From assembly GCA_020746105.1 (NCBI GenBank), contig CM036617.1, positions 162,200,912 to 162,264,911 of the forward strand: a DNA stretch of 64,000 nucleotides, read 5' to 3'. The notes beneath the pieces were generated by a model, which was not told the origin of the DNA, made no database searches, and saw nothing but the letters and a program-made list of their open reading frames with translations. The position numbers and the translations under genes are program-made. The DNA is from Trogon surrucura. Lineage: Eukaryota; Chordata; Aves; Trogoniformes; Trogonidae. Within the stretch, counting starts at the first letter, position 1. Each line of letters opens with the position of its first letter. This document shows, piece after piece, positions 52,338-63,384 of the stretch.

Positions 52338-54010
52338 GCTGGACCCTCTTGCAGCAACTTTGGAGACCTCACCTATGAGTGGATGCACTGTGTAGGACCT
52401 CCCAATTGCTGGGACAGGCTTTCCAAATTCTCACTGCAACAGGGGCTCCCCAGTGACTGCAGATCTGCATGACAGTAAAGTATTAGCGCAGTTGGTGATG
52501 TATCTTTCTAAATCACTATAGCTAACCTTATATAGTAGGTTAGCTATAGCAGTTAGTGATTAGGTGTATTATCCTGCTTATTCTCTTTGCTGCTAGGGTA
52601 TAATAAGCTTATTGTTTTAACTTAATGCATTGCTGTATTTTTGTAATACATTGAAATAGATAGCAAAATAAGCCTACTCTTATGTTGGCATCTGTGTCAT
52701 TTTTGTTGACCCCATCAACCAGACAAACACTACCCCATCCAATCGCCTTTGTTTTCTCCCCATGACAGCCCACCAGAGGCCACTCTGGGAATCTGACGAT
52801 CGTTTTTTCCCCTTCGTGTCACTCTAGTAGCAATGCAAAATTCAGCCCTTTGCAACAGAGTGCCGTCACCAGGACAAAAGATATTTCCACCCTGAAGGCC
52901 ACGTCACAGACTTTTTCCAAGGCCATTTCATTATTATTTCCTCCTTTATGAGCAGGGTCTAAATTACAAGCATGTGCCTTGGGCCACCTTTCCTGTGACC
53001 AGTGTAGTCTGTTAATGGTAGCAAAGTCATACTGAACCCTTGCTTTAGTATTTGATCTACCCAGACACAGTAGGATTATTTCTCATTAAACAGGCAATAG
53101 ATGAGTGTTTGGAACCTGACAGTCATTAATACCTACATCATTAGTTCTGCATAATCACTTAATTTTCCTTGATAACCGCATTATAAATATATATCAGGCT
53201 ACAGTACTGAACCAGTTACAGATCTGCTACAATTGCTAATCAGATCTCTGCTGTTTCTCAGCATTCAAGAAGAATTCCTTGACATTTTCTAAACTCTAGA
53301 TGAGGAAGGAGAATATCATGACAAATCACGAAGGATGGGAAAAGTAAAAAAAATATCCAGAATGGAGAGATAAGTGTGGCTTCCCGACTGCTTAAACAGA
53401 AAGGAAATCATTTTATCCCATGAATCATAACAGGCATATCGAGAAATTGGAAGGTTTCCATTTGATCTTACCAAATCTGTTTGAAAACTTATGATCCAGG
53501 GCTTTGTACCCCTCTGGGGATGCAAACCAGCTGAAAACACAAAGGCCTGAGGGGAGAAGAGAAACACTGGAGTGAGTGAGGGGGAGGGATCCTGGAGACA
53601 GAGGAGTGATGTTGTGTGAAAGAAAATCTCTTACAACAGCTCTGAAAACACCCTGAGTGTTTTGCTTGACGTTTCAAGTTAGCAGTTTTACCTACCAATA
53701 GATTATCACATCAAGTCACCTTTATCAGCCATTCATTATCATCTGGGCCAAGGCAGCATTTTGTGACGCCCATCTGAGATTTCTGGGTTTATTTGCCTAG
53801 CTATTAAAGTTGTAGGAAAGAGATTTTTAGTCTAAAAACTTCAAAAAAAAAAAAGAATAGAACATCCTAGAGCCTTTACTGCAAATCTGACATCCTGAAG
53901 ATTTCCAGACTGACGGTGATCCTACATTTCTATAGGACAGAGTAGCATTCTCTGAGGGGAGAATGCCATAATACAATACACCAGTCACTGTCCAATTATA
54001 ACCAGACTTG

Positions 54011-54051
54011 CTTTTTTCCCTTCTTTCTCTCTCTCTTTTTTTTTTTTTTTT
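54011..54051. repeat. 41-nt pyrimidine run
   Basis: Uninterrupted C/T sequence with CTCTCTCT and T17 parts, and a second poly-T-rich run near 54079. Confidence 0.85.
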
Positions 54052-54360
54052 AAAGGAATAAAGTTGTTTTCTGGTTCTTTTTTTTTTTTTCTCTTGCTGG
54101 AAAGTGCAATGTAAATAACATAAAACCAAGGAATTTTTGGAAGGTGGAATGAGATTTGCAAGATAGAAAAGCCTGAATTAAATATTTAAATCAAAGCAAC
54201 AGTCCTTATTACAGAGAACTTGTGAAAATTACGGGCTCTATGTGTCCGTCCTCTAGGGTAGAATGTGCAATATTACAAATTCAATAAGAGAACATCACAT
54301 GCCCCACACCTTCGCCCCTCAAAAGATAGAAAATGAAAGAAAGTGAGACAAAAAGAAAGC

Positions 54361-54415
54361 AAAAAAGGGGAAAAAAAAGAAAAAAAAAGGAAAAAAAGAA
54401 AGAGGAAAGGAAGAG
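54361..54415. repeat. 55-nt purine run
   Basis: Uninterrupted A/G sequence (poly-A blocks broken by G and GG), about 310 bp from the pyrimidine run. Confidence 0.85.
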
Positions 54416-54593
54416 TGGAAAGCCAGAGAAAAATGGTGCCCTTTCTGTGGAAAGAAAGATGATGTGAAGGAGGACAAGTTTTGCATCCCGTCACGCCCCT
54501 CATAACTAGAGTACATAACCTCCTAACCTCCACCAAGGATAACGATATCATTGTATGAATTAATCATCTGGGCGATTAATGGCAAAAGCAACC

Positions 54594-54971
54594 TCAGGTT
54601 TCCAGCACAGTCTCTGGCACCAGCGAATTGGCAATGACGTAAGCTTCCCTGGGAATACGCTGGCGTTTTGCCCATTCCCGAGTCTCGCTGTTGACTTCGA
54701 GGGCAGAAACAAACAATGTAGTCACCCAACCGGCGATCAACTCTGTGAGTGACTGCCAGGCTACCACCCCTGCAGCGTCAGAGTGATGCCTCTCCTGCCA
54801 AACTTCCCTTGTGCCTCTCCCAGGGAAGATGTGTGTCCTGAAATAGGCAAACGTGAACGGCTTCCTCTGATGTGCAGAGAGATGGGGTCTCCAGGTGCAC
54901 CAAGTATCTGCCCCCTTTTTAGTGAAGAGAGACTCTTGCTCTGCAGCCTTTAGCAGTCTATGAATAAGCAA
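54594..54971 (-). other. CpG-enriched block with 125-codon open frame
   Basis: Roughly a dozen CpG sites in about 360 bp stand out against a CpG-poor background. A minus-strand frame runs through the whole block. The encoded protein (starting LIHRLLKAAEQESL, ending VPETVLET) resembles no family I know. A CRE-like TGACGTAA and an inverted CCAAT lie in it. It could be an old exon, a first exon or promoter, or an unrelated element. I do not claim a gene. Confidence 0.3.
54627..54642. promoter_or_regulatory. CRE-like site (TGACGTAA) beside inverted CCAAT
   Basis: ATTGG at 54627-54631 is followed at 54635-54642 by TGACGTAA, one base from the full TGACGTCA CRE. The pair sits in the CpG-enriched block upstream of SYN3. 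Function is not shown. Confidence 0.3.
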
Positions 54972-56568
54972 GTTATTTAATTATTCTTCTGTTGGTGAGG
55001 CAGAGGTAAGGGGATTTATTGTACCAGTGAGTTTATTTTTAGATGGCCAGGCTTGTTTTGGTTAATTTCTTAGCTCACTCTGTTGCTGTGAGTGCTTTGA
55101 AAGTTGAAGTGAAATTCAACTATGACCATGTTTTTATTCTAACTTAGAGGAGCTAAAGGACTTCTGAAGGGAGCTGAAGGGAAAGGCATGAAAAATCAAG
55201 AGAAAAAACTCACTAGCTTGCAATATGTGCCCTGTCTTGTAACTGTTTTTCAGTCAGCTATTCCTGGCGAGATAAGGAGAGCATGGCTCTATCCTACAGG
55301 AGTCTGCAGCACATTCCCTTTGGGTTTCCCATCCCCAAATAAAAATATCCTCTGTAAGGTGGAGCCTTTTCATACCTGTGCCAGGTGAGTATCCCTTTGG
55401 TCTCACCTGGGGCGTATTCCCAAGCTGTGAGGCAGAGGGGGTCAGACTCAGCCTCCCACCCACTACAGCACAGACTTTTGGACTGCTTGTGGGCAGAAGG
55501 TAGATATGAGAATGGAGGTGCTCTCTGATGGGAATACATTTATATTTTCACATCTTTGGGTTGTGTGAGAAAACCACAGAGAAGAAAGGAGTTTGGATGG
55601 GGGAAAGTTGACCCCTGATGTAAGAAATTTGGTGTCAGGAAGGAAGAAGAACTTATTTGGATAAACAGGCTTAGTTAATCCAAGACAAGCCATTTTGTTA
55701 CTTCTCACTGTGGGGCTTTCTACCTTACTGCTCTGTTTACAGGGAGCCTTTGGCTATTGCTTTCTGATCAAGCAGAAAAAGTATATGTCCCTCAGCACTC
55801 ATCATAAGAGTTAGTTTCCAACTGAGATGAGATATCCACAGGTAAGCAACATCTTTATATCAATACAACTCTCCTCTGAATCCTGGCTTAAAAAGAGGAT
55901 CTTAGTGACTGGACTAAGGTAACCCAGCTCTGGACCACCTTGTCTTAAAAGCTTGCAAGGACGTAAGCTGCAGAAGTGCAATTATAGCACCATCACTGCA
56001 AACAACATTCCCTGTCTACATGGCTTAATGCCACTTGTCACATTTGTAATCCAGCTTCCCCCATCTGCCCTGTGTGTTTAGCAGTCATTTGTTATCAGAG
56101 TAAAGGCAGTGAAACAAAAGGAAGGGCAGAGGCTAATTAGCTTGATGTGCTCCTGTTCTTCCAGACAACCTTAATTTGTGGGCTCTAACCTGATCCTCAG
56201 AGATGCTTACCCTTTCTTTGCATCATTAAAAGGGAGATAGCAAATCTGCCAGAGCAACTCAATAGGTTATCACTTTATCAGCAGGCAAACAGGATGGTTT
56301 GATCTTCAGTTCTTCTAACAAGTCAGATAACCTGTCCTGATTCCCCCATTTGCTTTCCAGGTGAAGCTGGCTCAAGAAGACAGGATTAATCCACTTTCCT
56401 AGTCACTTGCATTCTCCATGTTAGAGAATCTGATTAAACAGATTGCTTGCACTTTATCTCCACCTGCCATGACTAATGCTCCAGTCTGACCTCCTCTTTC
56501 ACATTTTCACATCTCACTGCAGATCCAATACATACAGAGACAGATGCACACACACTTGCTCCTTGCTC

Positions 56569-56592
56569 TTTTTTTTTTTTTTTTTTTTTTTT
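56569..56592. repeat. Poly-T tract (T24)
   Basis: An uninterrupted run of 24 T bases, the longest homopolymer I noted in the window. Confidence 0.9.
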
Positions 56593-59500
56593 GCAAACGG
56601 CTCACTAAGACCCTCGGCATTTCCATTTTCAATCAAACCAGAAAGCACTACTGTTTTCCCCACGCTGCTCATGAGGTAATTTCTCCCTTTTGACTCCTCT
56701 CTACAGTTCTAACGCACGGGTTTCATTCGTTGCTGTTCTACCCACACAAAACACAGGCATCTCTGTACAGACACACACAATGACCACGCAGTGTTATAAA
56801 CCCCTGCAGCACATATAAAGACAAAGGCTCACGCTACATGCACCGAGCAAGTACCACCACATGCATTCCTGCTCCCTCCAAACCCTGCAGGAAAACACTG
56901 CCTGCAGTATGCTTTCCTATACACAAAACCACCCTTGCAGCACAGGCTCAGTACATGATTCTGGCAAATCCTGTTCCCACTTGTTCCCTTACCTTTCCTC
57001 AGCCTCCTAATCCGGGGGCCCTGGAACGATTCCCTTTCCCTCCTGCACACAAACTGCCAGTCCCTCCTGCTTCACATTCACAGCACACTAGCAGGATCCA
57101 CCGTCATCCCATTCTGCTGGATCCTTATCACCCTATTGGCCAAAGCCAGACAGTAAATTCAATTAGGCTCCTCCTTATAACTATATTATCACAGGAACAG
57201 GATGAATAATTTAGTAAAGCAACAAGGGTGTGCAGGCTCCCGTGTCACAGACTTCACCCTTGCTGGCAGGCTTTTATCAAAGAGAGGCGGGTAAAGAAAC
57301 CAGAAATTGTCACTCTCCTGAAACGAGACCTTAGGTTACCCACTTGTATTTCTATCCCTCTTGTCCTCCTCCCCATAGAGCCATGGTGTTTCCTTTTTCT
57401 TGTTGCACATCCATCTGCAGCCCACAACACAGAATTTCCCCGGTGAATGGTCATTACCAGCTCAGTGGATGCGGAGATTTCTGTCCAGGCAAAGCAATAC
57501 TGCAGCACATCAAACACTTCTCCTTTTTCCTGAATGCAAGATGTGAGTAAAGAATAAAACCATTCTGCAGAAGGGAGTGACAAGACAAGCAGATCACAAG
57601 GAAATGGGAGAGTCTGCCCTGTATCATGATAGATTCTGTTCAGCAACTGCGCTGTCATCCCATCAGCTCAGACGCCCAAGGGATGAAAGTACATGGTTCC
57701 TAAAAGAGAAAGGCTCTGCTTGGGGGCTGAGATTTCCGACGCCTGCTGTGGGAGTTTGAATCCTCACATAAAAAAAAAACAACCAACAAACAAACACGAA
57801 ACCACACCAAACTGGCAGTTTTCCCCCAGACTAAATGACTAAGCTGTCCTATTTTGCTTTCTTTTTTTTTCTTTTCCTGATCAGAAATTTGTAGTGACAA
57901 CTAACTACACCTATATTTCCCTAAAAGTAGTCTTCCCAGAATGAACATCGCTCTTTTTCCTCAGGTTTTGTCTGAAGAGTTAGAGAGCACTGTAACTTCC
58001 CTTAACAGGGTCACCACTAACCTAAATCAAGCCTCAGACCACCTCATTTGCCTAAAAAGTTTTTTCGGTTATATGACCAATGCTGGAAGTGGAGAAGCTC
58101 AGTGGGACAGCTTCTCCCACCCCCACATCATACCCAGTAACCACCAGGTCTTTTTAATGACCATCCACAGCAATACTGAAAACTATTGCCATTACGTGTT
58201 CAAACGCACAGTGGTTACAAACAGCCACATCAGAACACCACAACTGAAAATTAAATAAGCAAGATGAAGAAACTATTCTTCTTCACTTCTAGGAGCCTGC
58301 ATCTCTTAGAGTTCACAAAGACCCTTTGCACTCTTCTTCCTCTGTGATAATATTTACTCACCAGAGTCTATACACTCACTATGAGGTTCAAATTTGCACT
58401 AGAGCCCAAACTCCTTCAAGTAACTCCTACACCAGCTCTCAGTTTGGCTCATCTCCCAGGACTGGCTGGCTGGGTAGCCCTTAGCTCTGCCTTTAGAGGC
58501 ATGAGGTTGAAGTCAAGCCCAAATACCAGCAGAGCTACAAAGACAGACCACGAGTAAGAGACCAAAAGTCTGCCTAAAGGCAATGTCTTTCTTTAGGCAC
58601 TGCCTTCATGGTGAAGGACTGGTAAGAAGCTGGGACAATGCACAGCTATTGCCACCTTTTCAACTGCTGGGCTGTCTGCCTCTGTCAGAGCCCCAGTGCA
58701 GGGTGGTGTCTTCCCCAGGAGAACAGGGCATGGGAATGGTGAATGCTCTTGCCTCTCCTACCGAGTTCAACGTGATCCAAAGAGAGAAAAATTCACAACC
58801 AAAACTTTGTCTGTTATGGATTTCTCTGCCACAACACGGGACAAAACTGCCCACCTGCTCCTGAAGAAGCTTCACTTTCGAAGAATGATAGCTGCTCTTT
58901 TCCTCCTCCTCTTTCCTGTGTAACCATCCAAACTTTTAAGAGCTTTTCTGTTAAAGGAAACCTTGAATTAGGCACTTGATGACAGCTTCAGTGCAATTAA
59001 ATTAAGCCACGTGGCAAGTTGCCCAGTGTCACTCCCAACATTCAGGATGTTTTAGCATCATTTATTGAAGAGCTTTTACATGACGCTTACTTAAAATCAC
59101 AAAAAGAGAGCAAATTAGGCTGTTGCCATGACAACCAGAGAATGTGCTCAAAATTCAGGAGATGCTGAGGAGAGGGGAGAGCTCTTCAGTGGAGACCTTT
59201 GCATCATGAATATGGCCCCTGGTTATCAAATCTCTTTCAAGTTAATTCCTAACATCAAAGCCTCCCTGACAAAGGGTTTGATAATCAGGAGCAAAGCTTT
59301 GGCTAAACAGGGCACAAACCAACTCTCCCAGCACTAACGAGAATTTACTTCTCATGAGAGGTGCTCAGCTGAGAGGTCCACAGAACAATCACAGAAGTGG
59401 CAGCAGTAGTACAGAAACACCCATGAGGCAGGCTGGGAGAAGTAGCAGGAGGCTTCACTGCAGAGAAGCACTGAATAGAAAGGCAGACCGTGACTCCAAG

Positions 59501-60673
59501 GTGCAGTAAAGGTGAATGACAAATTTCACAGAGTAGATGGGGAGGGAGAGAAGGAAGCAGCATTCCAGCCACTGCTCATGGAAACCTTCTGGAAGTTGGA
59601 ATAAACTGGGCCAATCCCAAGAAATGAATTAAATCAAATCAGAGAACAAAATAGTAAGACAAAGTGCAGAATCAGTGGTGTCAGAAGAAGCTGAAAGGCT
59701 GAGCAAAGGAAGACAGGCTACTAGAGACCTTTTGCAGGAATTAAATCCTTGGTAGGATTGTTGAGTATTTTCCATCAAAGCTAGTTCTTTGCGGTTTTGT
59801 GCTTTTCTTTTTTTCCAACTGAACACTTTTTCTGTTGCAAGCCTACTGAGAAAAATCACTATTTTAGTAAAATTATTCCAGTGAAGTCTTTTAGTTCTCA
59901 ATTGCAATAGCTGAGGTATTTTTGGTTTAAAACAAAGAACATTTTCTGGAAATATTTCAGGAAACTTTGTAGTTTACATAGAAGATCTATCCTTCCTCAT
60001 AATTATTTTTGATCAGGCAATTTATTGCCATTGGAAGCTTTGGTGTTCTGCTTTGAAATGATGCCTCACTGGGCATAAGTTCCTTTTGGAGGATGGGAAC
60101 AATAGTTGGAAGCATACTCAAAGAGAAAATGTTGTAAACTGTGAAAGTTTCTTTCCCTCCCTCTTCATCTCGAAATGAAAGGAATTGTGTTTAGCAATAA
60201 AAACAAGAAGCAATTGAGAAATTTAGAGAGTTTTACTCCAAGTAGGATACTTGCCAAGGCAAAAGCATACATACTACAGGGATCCAAAAGGTCAAGAAAT
60301 TATGGAAAAAGCACTAGTACCAAGTACGTATTTTCAAGATATATGTATTCTTTTATCTGGTGTACTGTTTACCCTCTGAGTCCCAGGACTGTCAGTCTAC
60401 CTTACTAAAGATACTGTGGTGATATTTCAGCACTTTGAGTTGGAGGTGTTGATCTGACAGGGTCTTGTGCCTGGGTACCTCTTTTACAGGTTGCTAATAA
60501 AACTCAACTTCTGATTGGTTGGAATTGAATATAAAACAAGTCTTAACTGGTTATCTACTTGCAAATAAGAATGGCTATTTCTCTTCACACCTCCTCCCTA
60601 TCCTCACCTGCTCTTTTGCCAAAGCCTCACAAAAAGCATTTATTAGCTAATGACATTGTAGCAGCAGAATTAA

Positions 60674-61866
60674 ACCAGGTATATAGATGGTGGTCATGCA
60701 GTGGATGTGGTCTGTCTGAATTGCAGTAAAGCATTTGACACCGTCTCCCAGAGCATCCTCATAGGTAAACTGAGGAAGTGTGGTCTGGATGACCAAGTAG
60801 TGAGGTGGGTCACTAAGTGGTTGAAGGGAACAAGTCAGAGAGTTGTAGTCAGTAGGGCAGAGTCTAGTTGGAGGCCTGTGTCTAGCGTAGTCCCTCAGGG
60901 GTCAGTATTGGGGCCAATGTTGTTCAATATATTCATCAACGACTTGGATGAGGGATTAGAGAGCACCGTCAGCCAGTTTGCTGATGACACAGAACTGGGA
61001 GGAGTGGTCAACACACCAGAAGACTGTGCTGCCATTCAGAGAGACCCAGACAAGCTGAAGGGTTGGGTGCAGAGAAATGAAATTCAACAAAGGCAAGTGT
61101 AGAATTTTGCACCTGGGAAAGAACAACCCCAAGTACCAGTATAGGTTGGGGACTGACCTGCTGGAGAGAAGTGTAGGAGAAAGGGACCTGGGGGTTCTGG
61201 TGGGCAGCAGGATGACTATGAGCCAGCACTGTGCCCTCGTGGCCAAGAAGGCCAATGGCATCCTGGGGTGTATTAGAAGGGGAGTAGCAAGTAGGTCAAG
61301 AGAGGTCCTCCTGTCCCTCTACTGTGCCCTGGTGAGCTCACATCTGGAATATTGTGTCCAGTTCTGGGCCCCTCAGTTCAAGAGGGACAGGGAACTGCTT
61401 GAGAGAGTCCAGCACAGAGCCACAAAGATGATGAAGGGAGTGGAACATCTCCCTTAGGAGGAAAGGCTGAAGGAACTGGGTCTCTTTAGCTTGGAGAAGA
61501 GGAGGCTGAGGGGTGACCTCATGAATGTTTATCAATATCTCAAGGGGGAGTGTCAGGAGGACAGAGCCAGGCTCTTCTCAGTGACGTCCAATGACGGGAA
61601 AAGGGGCAATGGGTGCAAGCTGGAGCATAAGAGGTTCCACAAAAGCATTAGGAAAAAGCTTTTTCACTGTGAGGGTGCCAGAGCACTGGAACAGGCTGCC
61701 CAGGGAGGTTGTGGAGTCTCCTTCTCTGGAGACATTCAAAACCTGCCTGGACGCGTTCCTGTGCAATCTACTGTAGGTGCTCCTGCTCTGGCAGGGGGGC
61801 TGGACTAGATGATCTTTTGAGGTCCCTTCCAACCCCTAACATTCTGTGATTCTGTGATTCTGTGAC
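60674..61866 (+). mobile_element. CR1 LINE, 1.2 kb, same subfamily as the 44.7 kb copy
   Basis: The copy aligns with the 44.7-46.2 kb copy from ACCAGGT onward: motif A region, [46 protein letters not shown] segment, 3' UTR and ATTCTGTG tail. It is 5'-truncated inside the reverse transcriptase. ORF2 is broken by a frameshift near 61075 and a TAG at 61455-61457 that is also present in the other copy. Confidence 0.94.
60701..61457 (+). pseudogene. CR1 ORF2 reverse-transcriptase remnant
   Basis: Two overlapping frames together encode part of the reverse transcriptase: [20 protein letters not shown] (motif A region with D-to-N-type change, LNCS for LDIS), VPQGSVLGP (motif B) and FADDTEL (motif C). 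Then, after a shift at about 61075, come [20 protein letters not shown] and the C-terminal region, up to the TAG. The altered motif A and the shift make it inactive. Confidence 0.88.
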
Positions 61867-62196
61867 TAGGTTGGGCTGCACACAAGCCATGTAGGCTTGT
61901 TTTGGACCCAGGGTACATTGAAGAGATGAGAGGTTGAAGTGAGCACTTTTTCATGCTGAATATATTGTGACGCCCTCTTTAACAGCTGACAGTTTGGCAA
62001 ATGTGCTCTTGGGATGGTGTAACAGCAGCAGAGACATTCAAATAGCAGGTTCCACAGAAATAAATCTGAGGAATAGAGGGTAGGGTGAGAGAAAAGAAGG
62101 CAAGGACAATGCACAGCAGAAGAGGAATAGTCTCCTTTGAAGTGTCTGGGAAGCTGTTTGCTGATGTGAGATGCCTTTGGAACAAGATGCATTTTA

Positions 62197-62201
62197 CCCA
62201 G
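62197..62201. repeat. Target-site duplication CCCAG (left)
   Basis: CCCAG directly precedes the LTR TG terminus. The same five bases follow the CA terminus at 63380-63384. Confidence 0.8.
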
Positions 62202-62384
62202 TGTCGTGGGTTGACCCTGGCCGGCCGCCAGGTACCCACACAGCCGCTCACTCACTCCCCCCTTCACTGCTGAACAGGGGGAGAAAATATTTCCAAGGGT
62301 TCAGGGTTTGAGATAAGGACAGGGAGATCACCCTCATTTACCGTCCCGGGCAAAACAGACTCAGTCTTGGGGAAATTAGGTACA

Positions 62385-62390
62385 TTTATT
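62385..62390 (-). terminator. Polyadenylation signal AATAAA in solo LTR
   Basis: AATAAA on the minus strand near the inferred 3' third of the LTR. It lies about 800 bp after the TATA-like box, which would imply an unusually long R region if both are used. Confidence 0.35.
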
Positions 62391-63180
62391 AAGAGAACTA
62401 ATCAGAGAGGAGTAGTGAGAAGTGAGAAAGAGCAAACAGATCTTAAACCGAACACCTTCCCCCCATCCCTCCCTTCTTCCCGGGCTTAACACCAATCCCG
62501 GTTTCTCCACCTCCTCCCCCCGAGCGGCGCAGGGGGACAGGGAATGGGGGCTGCGGTCAGTTCATCCGATGTTGGTTCCACCGCTTCTTCATTCCGGGGG
62601 AGGACTCTTCACTCTTCCCCAAGGGCCACTGTGGGGTCCCTCTCACGGGAGACAAGCTTCACGCTCTCTTCTCCGCGTGAGTCGTCCCACGAAGGGCAAT
62701 TCATCACAAACTGCCCGATGTGAGACACCTCACAAGGGGCAGCCCACCCCTCGTGAGTCTGAGGCGCAGTCCTTCGGGGGAAACTGCTCCAGCATGGGCC
62801 ACCTGCAGCGTCCCAAAAGTCCCACCAGCCAACCTGCTCCAGCGTGGGCATTCCCTCTTCCACGGGCTACAGGTTCCGGTAGCGACTCGCTCTGATGCGG
62901 GCTTCCCACGGGCTACAGTCCCCTTCAGGCATCCACCCACACGGCGTGGAGTCCTCGGTGGACATCTACACGGTGATCCTCACGGTGGACATCTGCACCT
63001 CGCCCATGGGCTGCAGGGGGACAACCCGCTTCACCATGGTCTTCACCACGGGACTCCTTCTGCTCCGGCGCCTGGAGCTCATCCTCCCCCCCCCCCTCCT
63101 TCTTTACTGACCTTGGTGTCTGTACAAATTCTCACTCCTCCATCTCTGTGCCAGCTGTTATGGCGCAGTTCTTTTTCCCG

Positions 63181-63192
63181 TTCTTAAATATG
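63181..63192 (-). promoter_or_regulatory. TATA-like box of the solo LTR
   Basis: CATATTTAAGAA on the minus strand, about 190 bp inside the inferred 5' end of the LTR. Whether it still drives transcription is unknown. It points in the same direction as SYN3, about 31 kb upstream. Confidence 0.35.
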
Positions 63193-63379
63193 TTTTTCAC
63201 AGAGGCGTTCCTCTGCTATCACCTTACTGATAGGCTCAGCCTTGGCCAGCGGCGGGTCCCTCTTTGTAGCCGGCTGGCATTGGCTCTATCAATCTTGGGG
63301 AGCTTCTCGCAGCTTCTTACAGAAGCCACCCTGCAGCTCCCCCCCCGCCGCTGAAATCTGGCCAGGCCAAACCAAAACA

Positions 63380-63384
63380 CCCAG
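63380..63384. repeat. Target-site duplication CCCAG (right)
   Basis: Matches the five bases before the LTR, confirming insertion by an integrase-type mechanism. Confidence 0.8.

Larger units (their letters stand above)
52127..52699 (+). mobile_element. Candidate endogenous retroviral LTR (ERVK/alpha-like)
   Basis: The block has retroviral LTR architecture: direct repeats at 52151-52230 (possible enhancer units), TATAAAA at 52331-52337 and a transcribed-type region after it. It ends CTGTGTCA at about 52699. The next bases, TTTTTGTTGACCCCATC, resemble the tRNA-Trp-type primer-binding site (TGGTGACCCC...) that follows LTRs of avian alpha-type retroviruses. The 5' limit is a guess at a TGTT. No gag-like frame follows within reach. 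The identification is by resemblance only. Confidence 0.4.
32185..62201. other. Noncoding 5' region of SYN3, rich in transposons
   Basis: About 30 kb upstream of the first coding exon; it may be intergenic or an intron behind a noncoding exon. Repeats are listed separately. In the stretches 32.9-40.6, 41.2-44.2, 48.2-52.1, 52.8-54.5 and 55.0-60.6 kb I see no supported gene, only low-complexity tracts, short chance frames and one small CR1 tail at 50.55 kb. The 194-codon frame at 48958-49542 starts at GTG, has no recognisable domain and lies beside repeats. Confidence 0.6.
62202..63379 (-). mobile_element. Solo LTR of an avian endogenous retrovirus
   Basis: A 1178-bp element starts TGTCGTGGG and ends CCAAAACA, giving the TG...CA termini of LTRs, flanked by CCCAG on both sides. 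It has no gag, pol or env between LTRs, so it is a solo LTR left by recombination. It is the most GC- and CpG-rich part of the window, with repeated CTCCAGCGTGGG/CCACGGGCTACAG motifs. On the minus strand there is a TATA-like CATATTTAAGAA (63181-63192) and an AATAAA (62390-62385), so the sense strand is probably minus. From memory it resembles LTRs common in neoavian genomes; a 5-bp duplication suits the ERVL or ERV1 type. Confidence 0.9.

Noticed and set aside
62422..63187. Overlapping 155-157-codon frames on the plus strand
   Set aside because: They lie inside the GC-rich solo LTR, in the probable antisense direction, and reflect low stop-codon density.
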